This document shows positions 8,813-18,404 of a stretch of 64,000 bases of DNA, in pieces. Made by a program: the position numbers and the translations under genes. How positions within the stretch are numbered: the stretch's first letter is position 1; each line of letters opens with the position of its first letter. Source of the DNA: Paenibacillus montanisoli (GTDB lineage Bacteria > Bacillota > Bacilli > Paenibacillales > Paenibacillaceae); the NCBI RefSeq assembly GCF_003268025.1, contig NZ_QLUW01000001.1:558001-622000 (forward strand), given 5' to 3'. A model generated the notes under the pieces. It was not told the origin of the DNA and made no database searches. It was given only the letters and a program-made list of their open reading frames with translations.

Positions 8813-9112
8813 ATGACAGGAATCGTGCTCTTGGGAACGATTATAGGGGGAGCGGTTTTAGCTTTACTGCGGCGGCACAATGCCGGTTTCGTCAGGAAGT
8901 GCATCGATGGCTTGGCGGTTCTGGCTTACCTGGGGTTCTTTGCGATCGCTGCCAAGAGCGTTGCCCGTACGCTAATGGACGGTGCCGTATTTATGACGCA
9001 GGTGCATGAAGTGCTGTTAAGCCCGATTTTTCTAGCAAGCGGAGCTTATCTTGGCCCCTATGTATTCTGTCTGCTCATTCAGCAGTTGCTAGGCAAGCGA
9101 GGGCTGCAATAA
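8813..9112 (+). CDS. Small membrane protein of unknown function
   Basis: About 99 residues with three hydrophobic segments (GIVLLGTIIGGAVLALL near the start, GLAVLAYLGFFAIAA in the middle, and PIFLASGAYLGPYVFCLLI near the end) and a basic end. I use ATG 8813, preceded by GAGGTG at a six-base distance; an in-frame ATG at 8783 has no ribosome binding site. I do not recognise a family. It is followed after 108 bases by a glycosyltransferase gene in the same direction. Confidence 0.55.
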   Translation: MTGIVLLGTIIGGAVLALLRRHNAGFVRKCIDGLAVLAYLGFFAIAAKSVARTLMDGAVFMTQVHEVLLSPIFLASGAYLGPYVFCLLIQQLLGKRGLQ

Positions 9113-9220
9113 GTTGGATGCGGCGGTGTTAGCGGAATAGGGTTTATGCCGGAGTCACCTTGCATCTCTTCTACGTATGATAGAAGAAGCAAGCTGTTGA
9201 AAGAAAGGCGGGCTTCGTTC

Positions 9221-10381
9221 ATGGCAAGAGCCAAAATCGCATTCGTGACGCCGGGTACGTTCCCGCTGCCATCTCAAAAAAGCAGTTCCGTGGAGCGCGT
9301 AGTGGAGAAGCTGGTACCGCTGCTTATTCCACGCGTGGATGCATCGATTTACGGCAGATCAAGCCGGTTGCTCGGGAAACGGGGGATGCTTGGCGGAGTA
9401 TCCGTGTTCCGGTATCCGGCTCAAAATAAACGGCTTTATTTGAAGAGAATCGGGCAATCGATTAAAGCGAATCCACCGGATTTGCTGCAGGTCGAGAATA
9501 GGCCTCGCTATGCGTTAAAGCTGAGAAGAATGCGTCCGGAGAGCAAAATTTGGCTGAATCTGCACTCCTCTACCTTCATCCGAAAAAGTGCGATCAGCCC
9601 TGAGCAGCTCGTGCGCAGCTTTCGCGCTGCAGACCGGATCATCGTGAATAGCGAGTACTTGAAGGAAGACGTTGCCTCCCGCGTGCCGGAGTGCGCGGAT
9701 AAGCTGCATGTCGTCTATCCAGGCGTCGATACGGAGCGGTTTCAATCGCAGCATTCGCTCGCAGGCGCCTCCCTCAGAGCCGGGTTGCGCAAAGAACGGG
9801 GCTGGACCGGCCGGAGCGTCATCGTTTTCATGGGCAGGCTGCTTGCGATCAAAGGCGTGCATCACCTGTTGAAGCTGATGCCGAAGCTGGTTCGGGAGCA
9901 TCCTACGGCGCTGTTGGTTATCGTAGGCGGTGCATTCTATGGCTCCAAGCGTACGACCGCCTATGTGCGCCAGCTGCATAGAATGGGCCGTAAACTTAAG
10001 GGGCATGTGCAGTTCGTGCCTTATGTACCATATTCCGAAGTGCCGAGTTGGTTCCTGGGTGCGGATGTGGCTGTGGTGCCGTCCGGGAAGCGGGAGGCGT
10101 TCGGGCTGGTGAACGTTGAGGCGATGTCTAGCGGTCTTCCGGTCGTTGCGACCCGGGCAGGCGGGATGAAGGAGATCATAGAGGATGGCGTGACCGGATA
10201 TTTGGTCGACCCTGATCATGTAGTGCAGGAAATGCGGGAGCGGCTGCTCGAGCTTCTGCGAGATGAGCGGCTTCGACTGCAGATGGGACTGAAGAGCCGG
10301 GAGCGGGTGGAGCAGCATTTTACGTGGCAGCATTCGGCCGATCAATGGATGGAGCTGTTTCAGAATGAAATCCAACTGTAA
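9221..10381 (+). CDS. GT4-family glycosyltransferase, CotSA-like
   Basis: A 386-residue retaining glycosyltransferase of the GT-B fold. The N-terminal half carries the acceptor domain (AFVTPGTFPLP, KIWLNLHSSTF, DRIIVNSEYLK, VYPGVDTERF); the C-terminal half binds the sugar nucleotide and shows the E-x7-E-type motif EAFGLVNVEAMSSGLPVVAT. The overall pattern resembles spore coat protein CotSA and relatives of Bacillales. ATG 9221 is chosen because the sequence from MARAKIAFVTPG matches the family start and an AAAGG-rich site precedes it; earlier codons are not family-like. A strong terminator lies 67 bases after the stop. Confidence 0.8.
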   Translation: MARAKIAFVTPGTFPLPSQKSSSVERVVEKLVPLLIPRVDASIYGRSSRLLGKRGMLGGVSVFRYPAQNKRLYLKRIGQSIKANPPDLLQVENRPRYALKLRRMRPESKIWLNLHSSTFIRKSAISPEQLVRSFRAADRIIVNSEYLKEDVASRVPECADKLHVVYPGVDTERFQSQHSLAGASLRAGLRKERGWTGRSVIVFMGRLLAIKGVHHLLKLMPKLVREHPTALLVIVGGAFYGSKRTTAYVRQLHRMGRKLKGHVQFVPYVPYSEVPSWFLGADVAVVPSGKREAFGLVNVEAMSSGLPVVATRAGGMKEIIEDGVTGYLVDPDHVVQEMRERLLELLRDERLRLQMGLKSRERVEQHFTWQHSADQWMELFQNEIQL

Positions 10382-10447
10382 AATAAAGGTTGAATTTGGT
10401 GGGGTTCGAAGGTAAGATAGGATGTATCGAATCATGAAGAAGCAGGA

Positions 10448-10496
10448 AGCACCTGCTTGCGAGCTGATCATTTGGCTTGCAAGCGGGTGCTTTTTT
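10448..10496 (+). terminator. Terminator after the CotSA-like gene
   Basis: Arms AGCACCTGCTTGC (10448-10460) and GCAAGCGGGTGCT (10479-10491) with one G-U pair, followed by T residues. Confidence 0.85.
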
Positions 10497-10586
10497 GTTG
10501 TGCTAGGAAAGTGAAAATGGAAAATTAGGATGGGGTTTCACGGCTCAAGCATCATGGGCTAATTACATCTTTGGGGAGCGATTCGA

Positions 10587-10673
10587 ATGAAAATGTTCTA
10601 TGTAACGGTAGTTTTAATGATGCTGATGGTTATTTCGGTAGGCGTAATAGGCCTAGTTAAGGCTAGTAGCTAA
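10587..10673 (+). CDS. Possible 28-residue membrane peptide
   Basis: ATG at 10587 is preceded by GGGGAG at an eight-base distance and opens a 28-codon frame ending in TAA at 10671-10673. The peptide is almost wholly hydrophobic (MKMFYVTVVLMMLMVISVG, then VIGLVKASS), fitting one membrane helix or a bare signal peptide. The next gene starts 31 bases downstream. Hydrophobic content and the ribosome binding site are the only support. Confidence 0.45.
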   Translation: MKMFYVTVVLMMLMVISVGVIGLVKASS

Positions 10674-10704
10674 TTTGCCATTTAGTGATGAGGAGATGAA
10701 AGAG

Positions 10705-11646
10705 ATGAAGAATAAAGTGATTGCCGCAGCCGTGACTCTATCTATGTTGTTACCTGCAGGCACATCGCATGTCGGGGCGGCGAAATCCTCAGCGAAGATG
10801 CTGAAGTCCGAGATGCCTATTGAAGTGCTCTACAATGCGAGGAAGATTGTATTTGACGTGAAGCCGAAAATGGTGGACGGCACCGTATTGGTACCTGTTC
10901 GGTATGTGTCCGAGAAGCTTCAAGCAACCGTCACGAAACAGGGCAGTACGATTCTGGTTGTGATAGGCGATAAAAAGATCGAGCTGACGATTGGATCGAA
11001 GGTTGCGGATATCAACGGGAAGATCGTGACATTGCCACAGCCGGCCATAGTTGAGAATGGGCGTACGCTCGTCCCGATTCGGGTGATTAGTGAGGGACTT
11101 GGCGTGTCTGTCCGGTGGGATGAGGTAGCACGGTTTGTTTGGGTGGGGAATGAGGATGTGCCGAAGGTGGAGGATGTGGCGGAGTTGGTGGATATTAAGC
11201 CGTTTTTGCCGTATTACAAGGGTTTTGAGGCATTTCTTGATCCTTACAGAACCGGAAAGCCCGCCACTAAAGCTTACGTACTGAATTATAGTGATTTCCC
11301 GGTTATTATAAACGAATCTATATATTACCGTTGGGAACTTGTGAAAGATGCCGATGGAAATCAATATATTAAATCTACAACGACTCAGGGCGGCGCGATG
11401 GGAACGGGATTAACGTTCCTATCGAAAGGCTACAAACTTAGAGATAGGCTCGAAAGGTCACGTTACCGTGAATCTATTAATGCATTTAGAATTCATTATT
11501 ACAGCATCGTTTATGGGTCAGATCTGGATTCAATTGGAGACACCAATTACAGTAACTTCAAGATTGAGAATGTTAATTATATCGGAATTAAAGATACAGT
11601 AGGAATGAATCCAGCACCGATTCTCGTAGATAATCCTTTCCAGTAA
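10705..11646 (+). CDS. Secreted protein with copper amine oxidase N-terminal-type domain
   Basis: A 313-residue exported protein. Residues 1-25 form a signal peptide (MKNKVIAAAVTLSMLLPAG, cleavage near HVGA-AKS). Residues ~35-150 hold the repeated pattern of the copper amine oxidase N-terminal domain common in Bacillales surface proteins (PKMVDGTVLVPVRYVSEKL and VENGRTLVPIRVISEGLGV). These domains are thought to mediate cell-wall or surface interactions; there is no oxidase catalytic domain. The last ~150 residues are not recognised and their DNA is more AT-rich. GAGGAG (10690-10695) is nine bases before ATG 10705. The stop lies nine bases before the giant secreted gene, so the two are probably co-transcribed. 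Confidence 0.78.
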   Translation: MKNKVIAAAVTLSMLLPAGTSHVGAAKSSAKMLKSEMPIEVLYNARKIVFDVKPKMVDGTVLVPVRYVSEKLQATVTKQGSTILVVIGDKKIELTIGSKVADINGKIVTLPQPAIVENGRTLVPIRVISEGLGVSVRWDEVARFVWVGNEDVPKVEDVAELVDIKPFLPYYKGFEAFLDPYRTGKPATKAYVLNYSDFPVIINESIYYRWELVKDADGNQYIKSTTTQGGAMGTGLTFLSKGYKLRDRLERSRYRESINAFRIHYYSIVYGSDLDSIGDTNYSNFKIENVNYIGIKDTVGMNPAPILVDNPFQ

Positions 11647-11655
11647 GGAGACACC

Positions 11656-14600
11656 ATGAAGCGTATATTAAGTTTAAATCTTTTCATATCACTTACTTTT
11701 GGAATGATTATAATTCTTTTCCCTACAAAGGTTGAAGCTGCGCTTGGCGATAACACGAGTGTCATGCCTATTCTGGACACAAATGCAGCTGGAGAGCCGC
11801 GCTATTATGCAGTAGCTTTCATGTACTACGAGACATGGAGTAAGAATGATGGTACTTGGGATAAAAGTGACGCGGACGCTCCAGATAATACAGTAACAGC
11901 GACTCATCCGTATTCATTCTCGTTTCCAGGCAGGACTGTTCGAGATATTAAAGTTTATAATTTTAATTCAGCAAGTCACATGGACTTATTTAGAAGATCT
12001 CGTGTAAGTTCCGAAAGTTATACCCAATTTTCCGGATTCGTAAGTAATAGTATCGGATCTCCAATCGCTAGCGGAAAATCTGGAATAGGTACATCTGCTA
12101 TTTCATTTACCGCTTCAGCTTCAGTTCAATTAACTTATCCGACTGCTTCGGTATATGATTTGATGAAAGAAGATCCAGATTATTGTGCTTCATGTACTGT
12201 AAATACAAAAATCTACCGCTATTACATCCCCATCTTATTCGAGTTTCAACTCGACGGCGTACTTGAAGTCCACCACAAAACCACATCAGGCGCGAACATC
12301 GATGCGGCCTTTGCAGATCAGACGAAAAATATGACTCAAGGCCAAAGTCAATCGATCACGCCTGGTAAATCTGAGGGCTATACCTATGTCGGTTACAAGA
12401 AAAGCACAGTAGGACTGCCTAGCGGGGGATCGATCATAACTGGTGCCCCGCCAACCTTTGTTTATGATGGCAAATACGACCGCTATTATCTCAATCTTTA
12501 TTACGAACTAGAATCGGTATCAGATGGCAAAGCTCATGTACGTCATGTTACGACTACGGGACAAAGCTTGGATTCAGTATTTGGCGATCACACCGATGAT
12601 TTAAAAAATGGCGGTTATTACTCGCCGACTCACCCTTCAGCTGCGGGATATAACTATCAAGGTTATGTGAAAACCACAACGGGAACGCCACCGACTGATT
12701 TTAGCAGCACGACAGCAGGGGATTACAGCATTCCATCCTACGACAGTTCATCTTTCAAGACCCTGTATCTTTACTATGTTTATGATGTCGTAAGTGCAGG
12801 CAAGGTTCACGTCCGTCATATGGTGCGTACAAACCCTGCAAGCATTTACGTCCAGCAGGGGGGCGAAGAGCTCATTCCAGTAGCTACCCTGCCTAATTCT
12901 CGTACACTTGCAGCTGACAGCTCGTATGGAACGGTAAAGGGAAAAAACGTATCGTATGTCGCGTTTTCAAACACCGTTACGGCAGGATCGACCGCTAGCG
13001 TAAGTCTGACCTCAGCGCTGCCGGAAGCGTATGTGACTTTCTTCTACGAGCAAGCGATCATACAACCACCGGATGAGAATCATCCGCCTACATTTGAAAT
13101 TGGCTTCGTTGATCCAAATAATAACAAAGTACCCTTGCACAAGGTGGTAGAAGGGACGACACTGGATCTAATCTATATCAACGATCCTTCCGTTCCTACG
13201 CCTAACGATCCCGATGGAGACAACCTCAATTTTCAAGGATTTGACTTTGATGCAGGAAATGCTTTTATCCAGTCGATTCCTTCGAAAAGTACGGCGTATG
13301 TGGATGGACAGCACGGCCTAACAATGGATACGATCGGCCATCACAATGTATGTGCTGGAATGAGCGATTCACGCGGGGCAACAACGACTGAATGTACGTA
13401 TATCGAGGTTGTACCGAGGAATCCCGTTCCTGTGATCAGCTGCCCGCCATCAATTATTGCGAATCATCCAGTTCCAGCAGGGGCAATTAACGGGAATGGC
13501 AGCTACAGTCCGATTAGTGGACGCACGATCGATCATACGAGAGATGAGTGGACCAATAAACAGACTAGCTTTGCGAATGCGACGACTTCGGATCTTACGG
13601 TTCAGGTATCGTTGCATGTTTATGATAGCGGGGGGTTGAAATCTCTTGCTCCGGCAACGTGTACAATCATCGTTAAGCCGGATCTGCCTCCTATCGCGAA
13701 GCTGACCGTGCCTCCGTTATCGATTCGCGGTACGCAGCTCGACATCGTGAACAAATCCGTCAGCCAGGACGGCGATAGGATTACAAAGGCCGAGTATAAG
13801 TACAAGTACGATGCGAACAACAATGGTTTTACGGACGATGCTTGGATTGCGGTGACGGGCACGATGGCGAAAATGCAGATTGCGCCAACAAAAGTGGGGA
13901 AGTACCTGTTCTACCTCAAAGTCACGGAAGAATACGGCGCATGGGATGATACCTTAGCCGATCCTCCTGCGACATTAACGCTCGATGTCGTCAATAACGC
14001 GCCAGAGGTATCCTTTGAAATGGAAGGGAAGAATCCGCAGCCTGATCTTGATCCTTACACCCGAATTACGCCGAATGCGATGCTGAATTGGCCGGTCTAT
14101 GTACCTGGTACGGACACGAAAGTGTTCAACGTAAATAACCTGTGGCGTTCGAATAACGAGGATCTAGTCAGTGGGGAAGGGAGAAACTTTGGCTCGCAGG
14201 ATCAGAAATTTTCTTACTACAGAGTAACTCGATCTAATGTGACGACTGAATTCCCATTTTCCGTCCCGATGGTGAATAACGGATATGGCAGCAACCGGCT
14301 ATCACCATGGCGGTCAACAAGCACGATGACGTCTACACTTTCCGTTCCGCTTGTCGATACTTATGATCCTAATGGGAACGTAATCAGCTTCGGTGACAGC
14401 TACATGAATGATCTTAACATCTTAAAAATTCGATCGAATAAGAAGAACATCTTCTTCCGTACGCAGAATAGGGTTATTGAAACTTCTGGAAACCCGAAAT
14501 ACACCGATCGACTGTACGCGTTAAATCCGAAAAGGCTATCACCGTTAGAAATGTATGTTAAACCTGGTGCTTGGTTTGCAAGCTATCGCTACATAGGGGG

Positions 14601-17600
14601 AGATCCGTATGATTTCGTCATTGACTTCACGCTCGAACCTTCGCGGAACGTAGTGATCAATTCAGTAACGAAAAGCTTGAATTTCTATACGATTCACGAC
14701 TACGAACTAGCTAACGGAAAATATCTTTATATGCGAAGGGAATGGTGGGGGTACAAATCAGGCGGAGGTAGAGAATATTTCTATGATATCGCTATATATG
14801 ATGCGCGAACCGGCGAGGAGTTGAAATCCACATTCGATAGCCCTGAACTGGCTGCATATTGGAATTCATATGATACTTATGGATTCAAGGATTATGTTTT
14901 TAGTCACTCGCTAGGAGATAAAGTGGCGATGAAACGATCCGATTCATCCGCGGAAAATGGCAAGCTCAAAGATGGCATGAGTTGGGTCGTGCTTGATCCT
15001 GCGTTGGAGATTGTACATAAAGCAAGATGGTCGCAGCCTGATCCCAATGATTCCTTAACGGCGAAATTAATTGCAACGAGCGGAAATGGCAGCAATCTGG
15101 ATTATACTTTTGATCTTAACCTTACGACCGATGCTTCAGGAGCGCTTTATTCCTATCAAGCCTACTCTTTGAATAATAGCGGAAGCAGCGGTAAATATGA
15201 TTTAAACATTACGAAGTATAATCCCGATTTCACTCTTGCTTGGCGAAAGTATTTGAAGCCAGAGACCTTAGCCGGTCCAACAAACGCTGCGACCTTTTTG
15301 AATTTCAACTATTCAAATCCCGATCCATACGGTTACATGGTGATGGACATTGGAAGCAACGAGATCGTGGCGAAGTTGTATTATGATCATTATCCGGAAG
15401 GAAGCATGGTCCCAGATGCGGTTGAAGAGAATCTGACGCTGAACTTGACAACAGGGTTAATCAAATCACGAAAATCCAGTTTTAATGGGGATGACCTTGT
15501 TCCTACGCATTACGGGCATAATCCATTCGAAGCTTATGCAGCCTACGCCGTAAATTGGAGTGGCCCGCGACTTTCCATTCCAAGCAGTACAGTAACGATT
15601 GATGGCAATCGAACGACTTTTCTGGCTAATGCTACTTGCTCAGGGTCGGGAGCTCAAGGAGAAGGTTCAAATGCAGTCTATGATAAAACAGGAAATGTTG
15701 CAGCAAGAGCGGGGGTCCCGTGTAACGCAGGCAAACAGATCTTCGGGGAGTATTTCGGTGATGGCGTTTACGTATCCCTGAATAAGGCCACAAACAGCGT
15801 CAATCAGGGTGTGGCCTTAAACGTATCGATCGGTACGCCAACAACAGGTAAGCCATTCGTTCAATCGTTCACCAGCGGCCAATTCTACTCGCCGACCTCG
15901 CTTTCGGATGCTGAAGTGAAGTTTAACTTCATGGTGGAGGACGTGGACTACGACGATGAATGGCTTGGATTCTCTTTCAGAATGAAGGATCGGAAGAACG
16001 GCTATGCACTGGAGACGGATGCGAAAAAGATTGAGTTCGTCGTGTATAAAAATGGAGCACGAACCGTTCTTGCTGCACAGGACTATACGCTGCTCAACAA
16101 GAAGTCTTACGCGGTAAAGCTGCAGATGGTGGATGCGCAATTTAAGGTTTTCCTTGATAATACGCCACTTTTTGAAGTGGAGGATGATACCTATACGAGC
16201 GGCAGGTACGGTTATTTTGCCAACAAGTCGTTTACGACTTTCGGAACGCTGGCCTATAAGTTAATCGTGACAAACGAGGTGTGGTCCGACCAGTATGCCA
16301 TCTGGGATTCGGGAACGGCACACGCAGAGGTTCAATATAACAACATTTCGTTCACTGACCCAGAGAATGATCCGTCTGCGGGTGGACTGTACGATTGGAC
16401 GGTTCAGCATACGGTGCGGTTTATCCATAACCAAGGCTTATCTGCACTTCATAACGAAACCTTCCATGATGCGCAGCTTGCATTCGATAAGGTAGGCGAT
16501 TATCTTGTTAAGCTGAAGGCAAAGGACGATCCGAACCCGAGCTATCTATACCCTGATCTAACCTTTGACTCGTATCGAAAATCCTCGAACGAATTTTCGA
16601 ATCGGATTACCGTGCATCGGCGTCCGGTTGCAAACTTTACGCTCTCGAGCGCTGCGAATGGCAGCGTGATTTGGAGTGACAAGAGCTATGATCCGGACCG
16701 CTATTATAGCAGCGCGGACTATTCAACTGAGGCGACGGGGATTGATTACAAGGCGACTAAGGGCATCATCGAGAAAAGGTTTTACTATATTTCGCCTAGC
16801 GGAAATTATGCAGAGGAAAAGCTGGTTTCGCCGCAGGAGTTAGGCACCTATGAAGTTGGCATGGCAGTGCGGGATGAGTATGATGCATGGTCTGATTGGC
16901 ATGTGGTCCGGCTGACGGTCTCGGTGCTTGCGCCGCCCAACACCCCGCCGGTACCGGGCTTCACGAGCAGTCATATCAACACCTACCGAGGTGTTCCTGT
17001 CACTTTTAATTCGGTGGCCAGCGACAAGGAGGACGGCGACCGGACGAAGCTTTTGCATGATTATTATTTGAAGAATACGACGGCTGGGGGCGGCGAGACG
17101 CTGGCAAGTGACTCACGCACGAGCTGGAACAAGACGTTCACTAGCATGGGAACGTTCGACCTTCGTCAAGTCGTGGAAGACTCCGCAGGGGCGACCGCGC
17201 AGTTTAGCCTGCAGGTCAACGTTGTCAATCGGCTGCCGGCCGGCGTGATTACGATGCCATCGAGTACGGTTCAGAACAATCCGACGAAGTTGACCGTACC
17301 GCGGCCCAATTTCACTTGGTCGTATTCGGATGCGGATGCCGATGACCAGACCCGCTACCAGGTGAAGATCTACAAATACGGAGGCTTGCTTCAGCACGAT
17401 TCTGGGATCAAAGCAGGGAGCGCCAAAGCTTGGACGCCGGGCGCCGATTTGCCGGAAAGGGTCAACATGTACGTCATTGTGCGGGTGTATGACGGGTATG
17501 ATTGGAGCGACTACAGCGCGCCGAAATTCTTTTATATCGAAACGAACCAGCCGCCTGCAGCTGATTTCGATTGGCTGCCCAAGCCGGTTTATGAAGGCGA

Positions 17601-18246
17601 CATGATCGTTCTTACCCAAACCATCGCCGATCCTGACCAAGATAGCTTGAGTGTCCGTTACTCCGTCACGGATCCGGTTGGCAGCAGCAAGACATTCGAT
17701 TATGCCGACAGCTTCCCTTACGCGGCCTCAGGGCCGAGCTTTAAAGGCGCGCTGCCTGGAAGCTATTCGGTTCAGCTTACCGTTTCGGACGGGAAAGCGG
17801 CTCCGGTCGTTGTACGCAAAACGATTACGGTGCTGCCTCTAACCGTGAGCGGGCAGGTGAAGCATACGGAGCATTGGAACGAACGGCGCAAGGAAAGCAA
17901 TCTGGCTGCCAGCGGAAACGAGAACAGCCCGCGTTCTTATTCGGTCTTTTGGGCGGGTGAACGGTTCATGCTGGAGGCGGCGACGACGGTTACGGGAACG
18001 GCGGCCGCTGCCGATCAAGTGAAGGTAACGATGAACGGCTTCACGGTCAGCTTAAAACCCGCGAATGCGGCAAAAACAGCATGGAGCGGCGACATGTGGG
18101 AGGAGAGTTTCGAGGATTTGCCGGAAGGTCCGCTGCTCTTCACGTTCACAGCCATTTACAATAACGGCACGGTTAAATCTACTGAGGTTACAGTGACGAT
18201 CGCAGGCAATATCCAGCAAACGGTAGGCGTTCACCGTGTGCAATAA
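11656..18246 (+). CDS. Giant secreted multidomain surface protein (MucBP-like, PKD/Ig-like, lectin-like)
   Basis: A 2,196-residue exported protein with signal peptide 1-28 (cleavage near KVEA-ALG) and AAGGAG before ATG 11656. By residue: ~203-290 and ~292-377 are two MucBP-like repeats (VHHKTTSGANID... and VRHVTTTGQSLD..., each ending in a LYY motif), with a third partial copy near 380-470; ~475-860 several PKD/Ig-like domains; ~880-1390 a large region resembling a beta-propeller, not assigned; ~1395-1540 a concanavalin-like lectin fold candidate; ~1650-2060 PKD-like and fibronectin-like domains (PPVPGF..., PPAADF...). There is no LPXTG motif or SLH domain, so it is released or held non-covalently. 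Base composition is uneven: 11.7-12.2 and 14.2-15.6 kb are AT-richer, suggesting mosaic origin. Function unknown; adhesion or polysaccharide binding is plausible. Confidence 0.75.
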   Translation: MKRILSLNLFISLTFGMIIILFPTKVEAALGDNTSVMPILDTNAAGEPRYYAVAFMYYETWSKNDGTWDKSDADAPDNTVTATHPYSFSFPGRTVRDIKVYNFNSASHMDLFRRSRVSSESYTQFSGFVSNSIGSPIASGKSGIGTSAISFTASASVQLTYPTASVYDLMKEDPDYCASCTVNTKIYRYYIPILFEFQLDGVLEVHHKTTSGANIDAAFADQTKNMTQGQSQSITPGKSEGYTYVGYKKSTVGLPSGGSIITGAPPTFVYDGKYDRYYLNLYYELESVSDGKAHVRHVTTTGQSLDSVFGDHTDDLKNGGYYSPTHPSAAGYNYQGYVKTTTGTPPTDFSSTTAGDYSIPSYDSSSFKTLYLYYVYDVVSAGKVHVRHMVRTNPASIYVQQGGEELIPVATLPNSRTLAADSSYGTVKGKNVSYVAFSNTVTAGSTASVSLTSALPEAYVTFFYEQAIIQPPDENHPPTFEIGFVDPNNNKVPLHKVVEGTTLDLIYINDPSVPTPNDPDGDNLNFQGFDFDAGNAFIQSIPSKSTAYVDGQHGLTMDTIGHHNVCAGMSDSRGATTTECTYIEVVPRNPVPVISCPPSIIANHPVPAGAINGNGSYSPISGRTIDHTRDEWTNKQTSFANATTSDLTVQVSLHVYDSGGLKSLAPATCTIIVKPDLPPIAKLTVPPLSIRGTQLDIVNKSVSQDGDRITKAEYKYKYDANNNGFTDDAWIAVTGTMAKMQIAPTKVGKYLFYLKVTEEYGAWDDTLADPPATLTLDVVNNAPEVSFEMEGKNPQPDLDPYTRITPNAMLNWPVYVPGTDTKVFNVNNLWRSNNEDLVSGEGRNFGSQDQKFSYYRVTRSNVTTEFPFSVPMVNNGYGSNRLSPWRSTSTMTSTLSVPLVDTYDPNGNVISFGDSYMNDLNILKIRSNKKNIFFRTQNRVIETSGNPKYTDRLYALNPKRLSPLEMYVKPGAWFASYRYIGGDPYDFVIDFTLEPSRNVVINSVTKSLNFYTIHDYELANGKYLYMRREWWGYKSGGGREYFYDIAIYDARTGEELKSTFDSPELAAYWNSYDTYGFKDYVFSHSLGDKVAMKRSDSSAENGKLKDGMSWVVLDPALEIVHKARWSQPDPNDSLTAKLIATSGNGSNLDYTFDLNLTTDASGALYSYQAYSLNNSGSSGKYDLNITKYNPDFTLAWRKYLKPETLAGPTNAATFLNFNYSNPDPYGYMVMDIGSNEIVAKLYYDHYPEGSMVPDAVEENLTLNLTTGLIKSRKSSFNGDDLVPTHYGHNPFEAYAAYAVNWSGPRLSIPSSTVTIDGNRTTFLANATCSGSGAQGEGSNAVYDKTGNVAARAGVPCNAGKQIFGEYFGDGVYVSLNKATNSVNQGVALNVSIGTPTTGKPFVQSFTSGQFYSPTSLSDAEVKFNFMVEDVDYDDEWLGFSFRMKDRKNGYALETDAKKIEFVVYKNGARTVLAAQDYTLLNKKSYAVKLQMVDAQFKVFLDNTPLFEVEDDTYTSGRYGYFANKSFTTFGTLAYKLIVTNEVWSDQYAIWDSGTAHAEVQYNNISFTDPENDPSAGGLYDWTVQHTVRFIHNQGLSALHNETFHDAQLAFDKVGDYLVKLKAKDDPNPSYLYPDLTFDSYRKSSNEFSNRITVHRRPVANFTLSSAANGSVIWSDKSYDPDRYYSSADYSTEATGIDYKATKGIIEKRFYYISPSGNYAEEKLVSPQELGTYEVGMAVRDEYDAWSDWHVVRLTVSVLAPPNTPPVPGFTSSHINTYRGVPVTFNSVASDKEDGDRTKLLHDYYLKNTTAGGGETLASDSRTSWNKTFTSMGTFDLRQVVEDSAGATAQFSLQVNVVNRLPAGVITMPSSTVQNNPTKLTVPRPNFTWSYSDADADDQTRYQVKIYKYGGLLQHDSGIKAGSAKAWTPGADLPERVNMYVIVRVYDGYDWSDYSAPKFFYIETNQPPAADFDWLPKPVYEGDMIVLTQTIADPDQDSLSVRYSVTDPVGSSKTFDYADSFPYAASGPSFKGALPGSYSVQLTVSDGKAAPVVVRKTITVLPLTVSGQVKHTEHWNERRKESNLAASGNENSPRSYSVFWAGERFMLEAATTVTGTAAAADQVKVTMNGFTVSLKPANAAKTAWSGDMWEESFEDLPEGPLLFTFTAIYNNGTVKSTEVTVTIAGNIQQTVGVHRVQ

Positions 18247-18255
18247 AACGTAACA

Positions 18256-18281
18256 GCGCAAAGGCTGCTCCTTTTTTGCGC
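18256..18281 (+). terminator. Weak terminator after the giant secreted gene
   Basis: GCGCAAAGG and CCTTTTTTGCGC can pair with a three-base bulge around CTGCT. The T-run sits within the arm, so efficiency is doubtful. Confidence 0.35.
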
Positions 18282-18344
18282 GTTAATCGGCTTATAAACA
18301 GGCACTCATCGCATTTTACAAATAAATTGCCCGCCTATTATGTG

Positions 18345-18372
18345 ACCAGCCCATAGGTGAATGCATATGATA
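18345..18372 (+). promoter_or_regulatory. Sigma-K-like promoter of the giant repeat protein
   Basis: AC at 18345-18346, 17 bases, then CATATGATA at 18364-18372. This fits the late mother-cell sigma-K pattern (AC, 16-17 bases, CATAnnnTA) in all specified positions. The predicted start gives a leader of about 25 bases before ATG 18405. No good sigma-A promoter is seen here. Confidence 0.6.
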
Positions 18373-18404
18373 CCTATGACATTGCGTGGAAGAAGGAGAG
18401 GGCT

